A stretch of DNA of 64,000 nt, taken from NCBI RefSeq assembly GCF_001428565.1, contig NZ_LMIA01000008.1, positions 218,808 through 282,807 on the forward strand. Reading direction: 5' to 3'. The stretch is from Nocardioides sp. Root190 (lineage in GTDB: Bacteria > Actinomycetota > Actinomycetes > Propionibacteriales > Nocardioidaceae). Of this stretch, positions 42,985 to 52,031 are shown piece after piece (positions within the stretch are counted from its first letter, which is position 1; each line of letters starts with the position of its first letter). Under the pieces are notes generated by a model. The model ran no database searches and was not told the DNA's origin. It worked only from the letters and a program-made list of their open reading frames with translations. Made by a program: the position numbers and the translations under genes.

Positions 42985-43992
42985 GTGAGCACTCCCACCG
43001 TGGCCATCGGCGCACTCGGCGGCACCATCGCCTCCACCTCGAGCGCCGACGACGGCAGCGAGATCGTCCCGACCCTGTCGGCCTCGTCGTTGGCGGCCGC
43101 GGTCCCGGGGCTCGACGCCGTCGCCTCGGTCCGCGCGGAGACACTGGCCACCTTGCCGAGCCCGTCCCTCGACGAGCCGACCATCATGAGGGCCCTTGCC
43201 TGGGCGCGGTCGGCGGTCGAGGCAGGAGCGACGGGCGTCGTACTCACGCAGGGGACCGACACCCTCGAGGAGTCGGCCTACCTGCTCGACCTGTTCTGGG
43301 ACCGCCAGGAGCCGCTCGTCGTCACCGGCGCGATGCGCTCGTCGCAGGCGGCGGGTGCCGACGGTCCGGCCAACCTGCTGACGGCGGTCCGGTGTGCGGT
43401 CGAGACGGCGTCGCGCGAGCGTGGCGTCCTGGTCGCCTTCGATGACGAGATCCACCAGGCCCGCTGGGTGTCCAAGACCGACTCGATGTCGACGAGCGCC
43501 TTCCGCTCCGCGGTGTTCGGTCCGATCGGGCGCTGCGTCGAGGCCGAGGTCGTGTACGGCGTCCCGGCCGGCCGGGTGCCCGCGCTGCGGTTGTCGCGGG
43601 GTGCGGAGTCGGAGGACCCGCGGGTGCCGCTCGTCGCGACCTACCTCGGGGACGACGGCTACGTGCTCGACGCGATCCGGTCCGACGACATCGACGGGAT
43701 CGTGATCGCCGGCTTCGGCGCGGGACACGTGTCGGCACGGATGGCCGAGGCCGTCGGCCGCCTTGCCCGCCAGGTGCCGGTGGTGTTCGCTTCCCGCACG
43801 GGCTCGGGCCCGACAGGTCGGGCGATGTACGGCTACCCGGGCTCCGAGATCGACCTGGTCGCCCGCGGCGCGGTCGGTGCGGGATGGCTCTCCCCGGTCA
43901 AGGCGCGCCTGCTGCTGTGGGCGCTCGCGCTGCGCGGCCCCGTCGCCCGCGCCGACGTGGTGGCCGAGTTCGAGGTGCGCGGCAGGCCCTGA
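42985..43992 (+). CDS. L-asparaginase
   Basis: This 335-residue amidohydrolase converts asparagine to aspartate and ammonia. The two catalytic threonine motifs are IGALGGTIAST (first nucleophile Thr) and VVLTQGTDTLEESAY (second Thr with Asp). VVTGAMRSSQAAGADGPANL follows as usual. There is no signal peptide, so it is a cytosolic type. GTG 42985 is preceded by GAGAGGA. It diverges from the YdeI-like gene with 54 bp between starts and converges on the DUF4032 gene. Confidence 0.93.
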   Translation: MSTPTVAIGALGGTIASTSSADDGSEIVPTLSASSLAAAVPGLDAVASVRAETLATLPSPSLDEPTIMRALAWARSAVEAGATGVVLTQGTDTLEESAYLLDLFWDRQEPLVVTGAMRSSQAAGADGPANLLTAVRCAVETASRERGVLVAFDDEIHQARWVSKTDSMSTSAFRSAVFGPIGRCVEAEVVYGVPAGRVPALRLSRGAESEDPRVPLVATYLGDDGYVLDAIRSDDIDGIVIAGFGAGHVSARMAEAVGRLARQVPVVFASRTGSGPTGRAMYGYPGSEIDLVARGAVGAGWLSPVKARLLLWALALRGPVARADVVAEFEVRGRP

Positions 43993-44007
43993 GTCAGCCC
44001 AGCCGGG

Positions 44008-45210
44008 TCAGCCCAGCCCGGACGGTGCGTCCGAGGGGCGCCCGGGCAGGACGGTGGCGACGTAGTCGCGCGCCGACTCGAAGATGTCGACCTCGTGTCC
44101 GGCGGCGTCGGACAACGCCCACCGGTGCTCCATCACCTCGTGGAAGTACTCCGCCGGGGCGATCTTGCGACTCAGGTCGTCCGGAAGCAGATCGACGATG
44201 GGTTGGTAGACGCGGGCGAGCCAGCGTCGAGCGACCGTCTCGCGATCGAGGTCGTCGTAGCCACCGTGGGCGGTGAAGGCGGCGAGGTCGTTGAGCAGCT
44301 TGCGGGCCTGGCCGTCCTCGACGAGCAGTCCGGTCAGCTCGCGCAGCTCGCGTCGGTGGTGGCCCGCCTCGACCACCTTGGGCTGGATCCGGACCCGGTC
44401 GGACTCCGTGCGCACGTCGAGCTCGTCGACGTCGAAGCCGAGATCGTTGAGACGGGAGATCCGCTGCTCGACGCGGTACCACTCGTCGGCTCCGAACTCC
44501 TCCACGGCGGTCAGCTCGTCCCAGAGGGCGTGGTAGCGCTCGGCCAGCTGGGCGACCACCTCCTGGCCGTCGATCTCGACGTCGGTGTCGCCGCTGGCGG
44601 CGAGGTCCAGGAGCTCGGCGAAGATGTTCTCCACCGCGACGGTCACGTCGTGCTCGCGCATCGCGTCGGAGACCTTGTCGCGCAGCTCGCCGGTCTCGGC
44701 ATCGACGAGGAACGCCGCGAACCCTCCCGCGGCGCGGCGGAACAGCGCGTTGGACAGCGACACGTCCCCCCAGAAGAAGCCGCCGAGGTGGAGACGGACG
44801 AGGAGCACCACGAGGGCATCGACCAGTGCCGGGACCTGCTCCGCGCGCAGGCCGCGCTGGAAGACGGTGCGGTAGGACATCGAGTAGTGCAGGTGCTCGG
44901 TGAGCAGTGCCGCGGGCAGGGGGTTGCCGTCCACGTCGGTCCGGCCGCGGACGACCCCGCGCGGCACCACGGTGGGCTGACCGAGCCGCTGGAGCCCACG
45001 CAACAGGTCGTACTCCCGCAGGGCGATCGCCTCCTCGGTCTCCTTGACGGCGAGGAACTGGCGGTTGACCTGCACCACGCGGACGACGTGGCGGGACAGG
45101 CCGAGGGGGAGGGGGACGACGTACCAGTCCTCCCACTCGGCGAGGGCGCGCGACCACGGCAACCGGATCAGGTCCGGGTCGGTGCGTGCGGCGACGACGT
45201 GGAGCGCCAT
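44008..45210 (-). CDS. DUF4032 protein (kinase-like fold)
   Basis: This 400-residue protein belongs to an actinobacterial family annotated DUF4032. It has FLAVKETEEAIALREYDLLRGLQRLG (a VxK plus helix-C-like Glu region), and LHLGGFFWGDVSLSNALF resembling the catalytic loop of lipopolysaccharide/aminoglycoside-type kinases (GD...N). AAFLVDAETGE would be the metal-binding Asp. I infer an atypical kinase fold. The substrate is unknown. The second half is the family-specific region (RISRLNDLGFDVDE, PKVVEAGHHRRELRELTGL). It diverges from the lpqY-like gene. Confidence 0.83.
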   Translation of the reverse strand: MALHVVAARTDPDLIRLPWSRALAEWEDWYVVPLPLGLSRHVVRVVQVNRQFLAVKETEEAIALREYDLLRGLQRLGQPTVVPRGVVRGRTDVDGNPLPAALLTEHLHYSMSYRTVFQRGLRAEQVPALVDALVVLLVRLHLGGFFWGDVSLSNALFRRAAGGFAAFLVDAETGELRDKVSDAMREHDVTVAVENIFAELLDLAASGDTDVEIDGQEVVAQLAERYHALWDELTAVEEFGADEWYRVEQRISRLNDLGFDVDELDVRTESDRVRIQPKVVEAGHHRRELRELTGLLVEDGQARKLLNDLAAFTAHGGYDDLDRETVARRWLARVYQPIVDLLPDDLSRKIAPAEYFHEVMEHRWALSDAAGHEVDIFESARDYVATVLPGRPSDAPSGLG

Positions 45211-45351
45211 GTCCTGCAACCTACGTGCCCGTGACCCGTCTGGGAATCGTGACAACGGGCAGTGGCAGGCAAGGGGACATGGACAACGGGGCCCTTCGTG
45301 GGGTAGCACTGTGTGACGCAGGCCACACTTACGGGAAGGGTGATCTGGACG

Positions 45352-46665
45352 ATGAGATCGACACGACGGGCCATTGCCCGGCTGGCGGTCGCGGCGCTCG
45401 CCGCGGGGACTCTTGCTGCGTGCGGTGGGTCCGACAAGCCGGTGCTGAACTGGTACGTCAATCCGGACGGAGTCCCCGTCTTCGAGCGCTACGCCGATGA
45501 GTGCAGCACCGCTGACTACGACATCGAGGTCCAGCTCCTGCCCTCCGGGGCGACCGACCAGCGCACGCAGCTCGCGCGGCGGCTGGCGGCCGAGGACTCC
45601 TCCACCGACCTGATGAACCTCGACCCGGTGTTCGTCGCCGAGTTCGCCAACGCGGGCTGGTTGCAGGAGGTCGAGGGCGACCTCGCCGACCGGATCACCG
45701 GCAGCGTGGAGGGGGAGGGCGACTATCTCTCGGGCGCTGCCGACACGGTGATCTGGGAGGACACGGCGTACGCCATCCCGCTGTGGGCCAACACCCAGGT
45801 CCTCTGGTACCGCAAGTCCCTCGCCGACGCCGCGGGCCTGGACATGTCCGGGCCGGTCACGTGGGACCAGGTGATCGACGCGGCCAGCGACAACGGCGGC
45901 ACCGTCGGGGTCCAGGCCAGCAAGTACGAGGCGTACGTCGTCTGGATCAACGCCCTGGTGCAGGGTGCCGGCGGCGAGCTCGTCTCCGACACCGAGGCAG
46001 GGCGCGACGCCAAGGTCGGCATCGACACCGACGCCGGGCGCAAGGCCGCCGCGGTCGTCCAGAAGCTCGCCGACTCCGCTGCCGCCCAGCCCGACCTGAC
46101 CTCGTCCAACGAGGGCACCAGCCTGGGCCAGATGTTCCCGGACGGGGGCGCGGGCGAGTTCATGACCAACTGGACCTTCGTCTACAAGAACTACGAGGGC
46201 CTGATCGGCAAGCCGGGTGGCCCCACCGAGGAGACCTTCAAGGACCTGGCCTGGGCGCGCTACCCCGCCACGGTGCAGGGCGAGACGTCCAAGCCGCCCG
46301 TCGGAGGCATCGACATCGGGGTCGGCGCCTACTCCGAGCACCCGGACTGGGCGATGGCGGCCGCAGAGTGCATCACCTCCGAGCAGGCCCAGGTCGACCT
46401 CGCCCTGGAGGCGGGCCTGATGCCCTCGACGAATGCCGCCTACGACAAGGTGGCGGCGAGCGGCGACTACCCGAAGGACCTGGTCGAGCTCTTCCGCACC
46501 AGCGTCGACGAGGGCGGACCCCGACCCAAGAGCGCGTTCTACGCGATGATCTCCGGCGCCATCCAGGCGCGGTGGCACTCGCCCAACTCGGTCGACCCCG
46601 ACTCGACGCCGAAGGAGTCCGCGGACTACCTGAAGGCCGTGCTGGAAGGGAAGTCCCTGCTGTGA
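45352..46665 (+). CDS. Extracellular sugar-binding lipoprotein (LpqY-like)
   Basis: This 437-residue substrate-binding lipoprotein of a CUT1-type ABC importer has a basic n-region, a hydrophobic stretch (AIARLAVAALAAGTLAA) and a lipobox LAAC with the lipidated Cys at about 22. The mature domain (LNWYVNPDGVP, SGATDQRTQLARRLAAEDSSTDLMNLDPVFVAEFANAGWL) closely recalls mycobacterial LpqY, which binds trehalose. Trehalose or a related disaccharide is therefore the best guess. ATG 45352 and GTG 45340 are both possible starts. It is followed by sugA-, sugB- and sugC-like genes in one operon. Confidence 0.9.
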   Translation: MRSTRRAIARLAVAALAAGTLAACGGSDKPVLNWYVNPDGVPVFERYADECSTADYDIEVQLLPSGATDQRTQLARRLAAEDSSTDLMNLDPVFVAEFANAGWLQEVEGDLADRITGSVEGEGDYLSGAADTVIWEDTAYAIPLWANTQVLWYRKSLADAAGLDMSGPVTWDQVIDAASDNGGTVGVQASKYEAYVVWINALVQGAGGELVSDTEAGRDAKVGIDTDAGRKAAAVVQKLADSAAAQPDLTSSNEGTSLGQMFPDGGAGEFMTNWTFVYKNYEGLIGKPGGPTEETFKDLAWARYPATVQGETSKPPVGGIDIGVGAYSEHPDWAMAAAECITSEQAQVDLALEAGLMPSTNAAYDKVAASGDYPKDLVELFRTSVDEGGPRPKSAFYAMISGAIQARWHSPNSVDPDSTPKESADYLKAVLEGKSLL

Positions 46666-47603
46666 CCTCGACGAGTGTTCCCGCCGCAGCGCTGCCGGAG
46701 CAGAAGAAGACCGGTCCCAGTGACCGTTCGAAGGCCGAGACCCGGCTCGGCCAGAAGCTGGTCGCCCCGGCGATCATCCTGATGCTGCTGGTGACGGCCT
46801 TCCCGATGCTCCGGGCCATCTACCTCTCCACCTTCGACTATGCGCTGACCGCTCCGGAGGAGCGCGAGTTCATCGGTGTCGGCAACTACGTCACGGCGCT
46901 GACCGATCCGCTCTTCTGGCAGACGACCGGCATCACCGTCTTCTACATGGTGGTGACCGTCGCGGTGGAGCTGGTGATCGGCTTCGCCTTCGCGATGGTG
47001 ATGCACCGCGTCATTTTCGCGAGGGGCGTGATCCGGACCTCGATCCTCGTGCCGTACGGCATCATCACCGTCGTCTCGGGCTTCGCGTGGCAGTTCGCCT
47101 TCTCGTTCAAGAACGGGTTCGTCAACGGCTGGCTGCCGTTCATCGGCGACAAGTTCGACTGGTTCGCCGACACGCCCTCGGCGATCATCGCGATCATGGT
47201 CTCCGAGATCTGGAAGACCACGCCCTTCATGTCCCTGCTGCTGCTCGCGGGCCTCGCCCAGGTCAGCGAGGACATGATCGAGGCCGCCAAGGTCGACGGA
47301 GCCACCTGGACGCAGCGGCTGACGAAGGTGATCCTGCCGAACATGCGGGCGGCGATCATGGTGGCCGTCCTGTTCCGTGCGCTGGACGCCTACCGGATCT
47401 TCGACAACATCTTCGTGATGACCGCAGGGGCGGTGAACACCGAGTCGATCAGCTTCCTGACCTACCGCCAGACCATCGAGCAGTTCCAGCTCGGCATGGG
47501 CTCGGCGCTCTCGGTGCTGCTCTTCCTCTCCGTGCTGGTCGTGGCCTTCGGGATCGTCAAACTCTTCCGCGTCGATCTCGCCCAGGCACGGCAGGAGTCC
47601 TGA
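46662..47603 (+). CDS. ABC sugar transporter permease (SugA-like)
   Basis: This 313-residue inner-membrane permease of the MalF/UgpA class has six predicted transmembrane segments and the EAA loop EAAKVDGATWTQRLTKVILP (about 207-226) that contacts the ATPase. It begins with a GTG overlapping the lipoprotein gene (GTGA). The N-terminal 30 residues are polar and cytosolic. It pairs with the next gene to form the heterodimeric channel. Confidence 0.93.
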   Translation: MTSTSVPAAALPEQKKTGPSDRSKAETRLGQKLVAPAIILMLLVTAFPMLRAIYLSTFDYALTAPEEREFIGVGNYVTALTDPLFWQTTGITVFYMVVTVAVELVIGFAFAMVMHRVIFARGVIRTSILVPYGIITVVSGFAWQFAFSFKNGFVNGWLPFIGDKFDWFADTPSAIIAIMVSEIWKTTPFMSLLLLAGLAQVSEDMIEAAKVDGATWTQRLTKVILPNMRAAIMVAVLFRALDAYRIFDNIFVMTAGAVNTESISFLTYRQTIEQFQLGMGSALSVLLFLSVLVVAFGIVKLFRVDLAQARQES

Positions 47604-47604
47604 G

Positions 47605-48438
47605 ATGAAGAACAGAATCGGCATCATCGTCGGCTGCGGCCTGATCCTTGTCTGGTGCCTGCTGCCGGTCGCCTGGATCATCTCGCTGTCCTTCAAGTCC
47701 GAGGCCGCGATCACCAACGGCAGTCCCGGCTTCTTCCCCTCCGACGGAGGCGGGGCCGGCTGGGACAACTACCAGGCGGTATGGGACAACGAGCAGTTCC
47801 GTCGAGCGATCTTCAACTCGATCGGGATCAGCCTGATCGCCACGCTGCTCTCGGTGATCGTGGCGACGTTGGCGGCGTACGCGATCGCCCGGCTGGAGTT
47901 CCGCGGCAAGAAGCTGGTGCTCACCATCTCGTTGGCGATCGCGATGTTCCCGGTGGTCTCGCTGGTGGGTCCGCTGTTCGACATGTGGCGGGCGATCGGG
48001 CTCTACGACACGTGGCCCGGACTGATCATCCCGTACATGTCCTTCACGCTGCCGCTGGCGATCTGGACGCTGTCCGCCTTCTTCCGCGAGATCCCCTGGG
48101 AGATGGAGCAGGCCGCCCAGGTCGACGGCGCCACCTCGTGGCAGGCCTTCCGCAAGGTGATCGTCCCGCTCGCGGCACCAGGTGTCTTCACCGCCGCGAT
48201 CCTGACCTTCTTCTTCGCCTGGAACGACTTCGTCTTCGGCATCTCGCTCACCTCCACCGAGAACGCCCGTCCGATACCCGCGTCGCTGTCGTTCTTCGTC
48301 GGCGCGGATCCGTTCAACCGGCCGGCATCGTTGCTGGCCGCGGGAGCCGTGATCGCCACGATCCCGATCATCGTCATCGTCCTGATTTTCCAGCGCAAGA
48401 TCGTTGCCGGCCTCACCTCCGGCGCCGTGAAGGGATAG
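47605..48438 (+). CDS. ABC sugar transporter permease (SugB-like)
   Basis: This 277-residue permease of the MalG/UgpE class has six transmembrane segments, with the EAA-type loop at EQAAQVDGATSWQAFRKVIVPLAAPG. It starts 1 bp after the sugA-like stop and is followed 5 bp later by the ATPase gene, confirming one operon. Confidence 0.93.
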   Translation: MKNRIGIIVGCGLILVWCLLPVAWIISLSFKSEAAITNGSPGFFPSDGGGAGWDNYQAVWDNEQFRRAIFNSIGISLIATLLSVIVATLAAYAIARLEFRGKKLVLTISLAIAMFPVVSLVGPLFDMWRAIGLYDTWPGLIIPYMSFTLPLAIWTLSAFFREIPWEMEQAAQVDGATSWQAFRKVIVPLAAPGVFTAAILTFFFAWNDFVFGISLTSTENARPIPASLSFFVGADPFNRPASLLAAGAVIATIPIIVIVLIFQRKIVAGLTSGAVKG

Positions 48439-48443
48439 AGCAC

Positions 48444-49646
48444 ATGGCCGGCATCACGATGAACAACATCGTCAAGCAGTACGGCGACGGCTTCCCGGCC
48501 GTCAACGACGTGTCGATCGACGTCGCCGACGGTGAGTTCATGATCCTCGTCGGACCGTCCGGGTGCGGGAAGTCGACGCTCCTGCGGATGATCGTGGGTC
48601 TGGAGGACATCACCTCGGGCGACATGCTGATCGGAGATCGTCGGGTCAACGACCTCGCGCCGCGCGAGCGGAACCTGGCGATGGTCTTCCAGAACTACGC
48701 GCTCTACCCGCACCTCACCGTCTACGAGAACATCGCGTTCCCGTTGCGGCTGGCCAAGAAGCCCGAGGCGGAGATCGACAAGCTGGTGCGGGAGGCCTCC
48801 TCGACCCTCGAGCTCGACGAGCACCTGGAGCGCAAGCCCGGCAACCTCTCGGGTGGCCAGCGCCAGCGGGTGGCGATGGGCCGCGCGATCGTCCGGCAGG
48901 CCGACGCCTTCCTCTTCGACGAGCCGCTGTCCAACCTCGACGCCAAGCTGCGCGGGCAGATGCGCACCGAGATCTCCCGGCTCCAGAAGCGGCTCGGCAT
49001 CACCACCGTCTACGTCACCCACGACCAGACCGAGGCGATGACCCTCGGTGACCGGGTCGCCGTCCTCAAGCGGGGGTTGCTGCAGCAGCTCGCCACGCCC
49101 CGGGAGCTCTACGAGAACCCGGGCAACCTGTTCGTGGCCGGCTTCATCGGCTCACCGCCGATGAACTTCCTGCCGGCCACGGTCGAGGGTTCCTCGATCA
49201 AGCTGCCCTTCGGCAGCGTCGAGATCCCGGCAGAGAAGGCCGAGCGGGCCGCCGGCCGGGGCCTGCTCATCGCCGGCATCCGTCCCGAGCACTTCGAGGA
49301 CGCCTCCCTGGCCTCGGAGGAGGGCAGGGCCGGGTCGACGTTCACCGCCAAGGTCGACGCCGTCGAGTGGCTGGGCAACGAGACCTACGCCTACATCCCC
49401 TTCGAGGCTCCGGAGGAGGTCCGCGCCCAGCTCCACCAGCTGGAGAAGGACCTCGACGGCGAGGCGATGCGTACCCAGCTGGTCGTGTCCCTCGACGGCG
49501 CGAGCCGGATCGCGGAGGGTCAGGATGCCGAGATCTGGGTCGACGGGCGCAAGATCCACCTGTTCGACCCCGCGACCGGCGAGAACCTCACCGTCGACCG
49601 CGAGCGCGCCGGACGGATCCCGGGCGCGGAGGTCGGCGCCGGCTGA
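48444..49646 (+). CDS. ABC sugar transporter ATPase (SugC/UgpC/MsmK-like)
   Basis: This 400-residue ATPase powers the LpqY-SugAB-type importer. Walker A is GPSGCGKST (about 37-45), with Q-loop VFQNYALYPH, signature LSGGQRQR, Walker B AFLFDEPLSNLD and H-switch VTHDQ. The C-terminal 130 residues form the TOBE/MalK-type regulatory domain (LLIAGIRPEHFED). Sequence and context agree on carbohydrate import, although such ATPases often serve several importers. Confidence 0.95.
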   Translation: MAGITMNNIVKQYGDGFPAVNDVSIDVADGEFMILVGPSGCGKSTLLRMIVGLEDITSGDMLIGDRRVNDLAPRERNLAMVFQNYALYPHLTVYENIAFPLRLAKKPEAEIDKLVREASSTLELDEHLERKPGNLSGGQRQRVAMGRAIVRQADAFLFDEPLSNLDAKLRGQMRTEISRLQKRLGITTVYVTHDQTEAMTLGDRVAVLKRGLLQQLATPRELYENPGNLFVAGFIGSPPMNFLPATVEGSSIKLPFGSVEIPAEKAERAAGRGLLIAGIRPEHFEDASLASEEGRAGSTFTAKVDAVEWLGNETYAYIPFEAPEEVRAQLHQLEKDLDGEAMRTQLVVSLDGASRIAEGQDAEIWVDGRKIHLFDPATGENLTVDRERAGRIPGAEVGAG

Positions 49647-49662
49647 CCCGACGCCTCCGGGT

Positions 49663-50040
49663 TCAGGTCCCGGGGCGGGGACGCGACGCGTCGTACCTCG
49701 CCCACGCGATCGCGGCCCTGGTCGCTGCGAGGTCGCGGAACCACGTCTCCGTCTCGACCTGGCAGGCGACCACCTGCACCTCGGTGTCGTACTCACTGCA
49801 CTCCGCCGTGCTCTCCGACAGCGTCGGCGGGGACAGCGTGGTGCCGTCGTGGTGGTGGATGGTGAAGCCGTTGTCGGCGTCCCCCTCCACGGCCACGATC
49901 GTCTCGCCCGCCGGTTGCCACCGGGGTCCGCGCTCACGCTCGCCGGTCGCCGCGTCGCCCGGTGCGGCGAGCAGACCGCTCACCAGCCCGGCGGCCAGCA
50001 CACCCATGGCCCCGGCCATGCCGATCGTCCTCGGTCCCAT
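49663..50040 (-). CDS. Small secreted protein of unknown function
   Basis: This is a 125-residue protein with a signal-peptide-like N-terminus (MGPRTIGMAGAMGVLAAGLVSGLLAAPGDA, cleavage probably after GDA or DAA). The mature part is about 95 residues with two cysteines (TAECSEYD and VACQVET) that could form a disulfide. No family is recognised. ATG 50040 has GAGGAG upstream. A GTG two codons earlier is possible. It converges on the sugC-like gene, 16 bp away. Confidence 0.7.
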   Translation of the reverse strand: MGPRTIGMAGAMGVLAAGLVSGLLAAPGDAATGERERGPRWQPAGETIVAVEGDADNGFTIHHHDGTTLSPPTLSESTAECSEYDTEVQVVACQVETETWFRDLAATRAAIAWARYDASRPRPGT

Positions 50041-50190
50041 CTGCACTCCTCGTCCTCGTGCGCCGACCTGTCCGGCGCGGGAGACAGACGTTAGGAGCGC
50101 AGGGCCGGTCCCGCGGTCAGGCGGTGCGAGGGCTGTGGACGACGGCGCCCACGGGAGGCGTTGTGGAGGAGGCGTGGCCCGGTCAGGTGC

Positions 50191-51129
50191 TCAGGAGACC
50201 ACTGCGGTCGCGCGGTCGGCGTTGCTGCGGATGGCCCGGGCGTAGGTCGCGAAGAGCGGGGTGGGGAGGTCGTGACCCCAGCCCTCGATCATCACCACCC
50301 GGGCTCCGGGCACGGCCGCTGCCGTGGCCCGGCCACCGGAGACGTGCACCATCTTGTCGGCCAAACCGTGCATCACCAGGGTCGGGACCGCCAGGGACAT
50401 GAGCGCGCGCGTGCGGTCCGGCTGGGTGAGCACGGCCATCATCTGGCGGAGCACACCGGGACGCGAGACACCTCGGTCCCAGGTCTCGCGACCGCGGGCG
50501 CGCAGCTCGTCCTCGTCCTTGGGGAAGCGCGGGGACCCGATGATGCGCCACACCGCGAGGCTGCCCTCGACATAGCTGTCGCGGTCCTTGCGGGCGAGGA
50601 GCAGCGTCGGGAGCAGGCTCGGGTGCTGGCGACCGACGGTGCGACGCCCGGTCGAGGACATGATGCTGGCCAGGCTGCGCACCCGGTCCGGTGCCTCGAG
50701 CGCCATGGTCTGCGCGATCATCCCGCCCATCGACACCCCGGCGACGTGCGCGGAGGAGAGGCCGAGGTGGTCCAGCAGGCCGAACGCGTCGGCTGCCAGG
50801 TCCGAGATCGAGTACGGCGCCCGGGTGGGCGCGCCGAGGAAGGCGCGCATCAAGGTGGGGCGGGTGACCCGGCCGCTCGACCGCGAGGACCTGCCCGTGT
50901 CGCGGTTGTCGTAGCGGATGACGTGGAACCCCTGTCCGGCGAGCTCGACGCAGAGCTCGGTGTCCCACCAGGTCATCGGGCCGCCCAGGCCCATCACGAG
51001 CAGCAGTGGCTCGGCGTCGGGGTCACCGAAGGTCTGGTAGCAGAGCTCGACACCGGAGCAGACGGGGGCGATGAGCTCGTCGGAGATGACCACTTCCGGC
51101 AACTGCCGGTTGTCTCGGCGCGGGGACAT
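50191..51129 (-). CDS. Alpha/beta-fold hydrolase
   Basis: This 312-residue hydrolase resembles the carboxylesterase / aclacinomycin-methylesterase-like group. The oxyanion region is LLVMGLGGPMTWWDTELC, followed by VIRYDNRDTGRS. The nucleophile elbow is GVSMGG (Ser near residue 127). The acid lies in VMHGLADKMVH and the His in IEGWGHDLP. The substrate is unknown and the protein is cytosolic. ATG 51129 is preferred, and a GTG two codons upstream is an alternative. It diverges from a lipase-like gene. Confidence 0.9.
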   Translation of the reverse strand: MSPRRDNRQLPEVVISDELIAPVCSGVELCYQTFGDPDAEPLLLVMGLGGPMTWWDTELCVELAGQGFHVIRYDNRDTGRSSRSSGRVTRPTLMRAFLGAPTRAPYSISDLAADAFGLLDHLGLSSAHVAGVSMGGMIAQTMALEAPDRVRSLASIMSSTGRRTVGRQHPSLLPTLLLARKDRDSYVEGSLAVWRIIGSPRFPKDEDELRARGRETWDRGVSRPGVLRQMMAVLTQPDRTRALMSLAVPTLVMHGLADKMVHVSGGRATAAAVPGARVVMIEGWGHDLPTPLFATYARAIRSNADRATAVVS

Positions 51130-51156
51130 GTCCACCAGTGTGCCGAATCCCGTGTA

Positions 51157-51170
51157 GTTGAGGTGTCAAC
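51157..51170. promoter_or_regulatory. Small inverted repeat between divergent hydrolase genes
   Basis: GTTGA (51157-51161) and TCAAC (51166-51170) flank GGTG. The element sits in the 58-bp gap between the two divergent hydrolase starts. It is short, and a regulator is not evident nearby. Confidence 0.35.
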
Positions 51171-51187
51171 TGGGTACCGTTTGTGAC

Positions 51188-52021
51188 GTGAGCAACACGA
51201 TGGCCCCCTGGTTGCTGCCCGACGGCTACGGCCGACCGGCACTGGCCGCGCTGCTGCGCGAGGGCAGTCTGGTGACAGAGGCGGGCCGCCTGGCGGTCCG
51301 TCGAGGCACGACGCGGACCGTGCGACGTCGTACTCCCTATGCTGCGCGGGCCGCTGCCCGCGCTGCGGAGCCGGTCATGCTCGTCCCCGGGTTCCTCGCC
51401 GGTGACTGGACGCTGACCGCGATGGCGGCCGACCTGCGCGCCCGGGGCTTTCGCACCTATCGCTCCCAGATCCACGCCAACGTCGGGTGCACCCTCAACT
51501 CGGCGCTCACCCTCGAGGGACGCCTCGAGGACCTGGCCGAGCGCCGCGGTGCTCGCGTGCAGATCGTCGGCCACAGCCTCGGCGGCATGATCGCCCGTGG
51601 CCTGGCCGCCCGCCGCCCCGACCTGGTGGCCGGCATCGTGACGATGGGCAGCCCGATGCGGGCCCCCGCCGCCCACCACGCCGTGCTGACCCGCGGTGTC
51701 CGGGTGCTCAACCGGCTCTCCGACGCCGGGTTCTCCTCGCTGCTCTCCGAGGACTGCGTCGCGGGGGAGTGCGCCCACCTCAGCTTCACCGAGTCGCAGG
51801 AGTCACTGCGCCACGACGTGGCGATGACCAACATCTACTCCCGCCGCGACGGGATCGTCGACTGGAAGGCGTGCATCGACCCCCAGGGCGACGCCGTCGA
51901 GGTGCGCGCGTCGCACATCGGCATGGCCCTCGACCCGCGGGTGATGGACCTGGTGGCGACGTCGCTGCTGCGGCAGAGCTCCGCCGTCGCGACACCGCTC
52001 AGCGTGGTCGAGACCGCCTGA
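51188..52021 (+). CDS. Lipase-like alpha/beta hydrolase
   Basis: This 277-residue hydrolase has a basic N-terminal region (VRRGTTRTVRRRTPYAARAAARA) preceding the fold. The oxyanion strand VMLVPGFLAGDWTLTAMAADLRARGFRTYR is followed by nucleophile elbow GHSLGG, acid in YSRRDGIVDW, and His in ASHIGMAL. It resembles triacylglycerol lipase/PGAP1-like esterases that hydrolyse lipid esters. No classic signal peptide is seen. GTG 51188 is the chosen start. It converges on glpX. Confidence 0.88.
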   Translation: MSNTMAPWLLPDGYGRPALAALLREGSLVTEAGRLAVRRGTTRTVRRRTPYAARAAARAAEPVMLVPGFLAGDWTLTAMAADLRARGFRTYRSQIHANVGCTLNSALTLEGRLEDLAERRGARVQIVGHSLGGMIARGLAARRPDLVAGIVTMGSPMRAPAAHHAVLTRGVRVLNRLSDAGFSSLLSEDCVAGECAHLSFTESQESLRHDVAMTNIYSRRDGIVDWKACIDPQGDAVEVRASHIGMALDPRVMDLVATSLLRQSSAVATPLSVVETA

Positions 52022-52031
52022 GCGGTCCGGC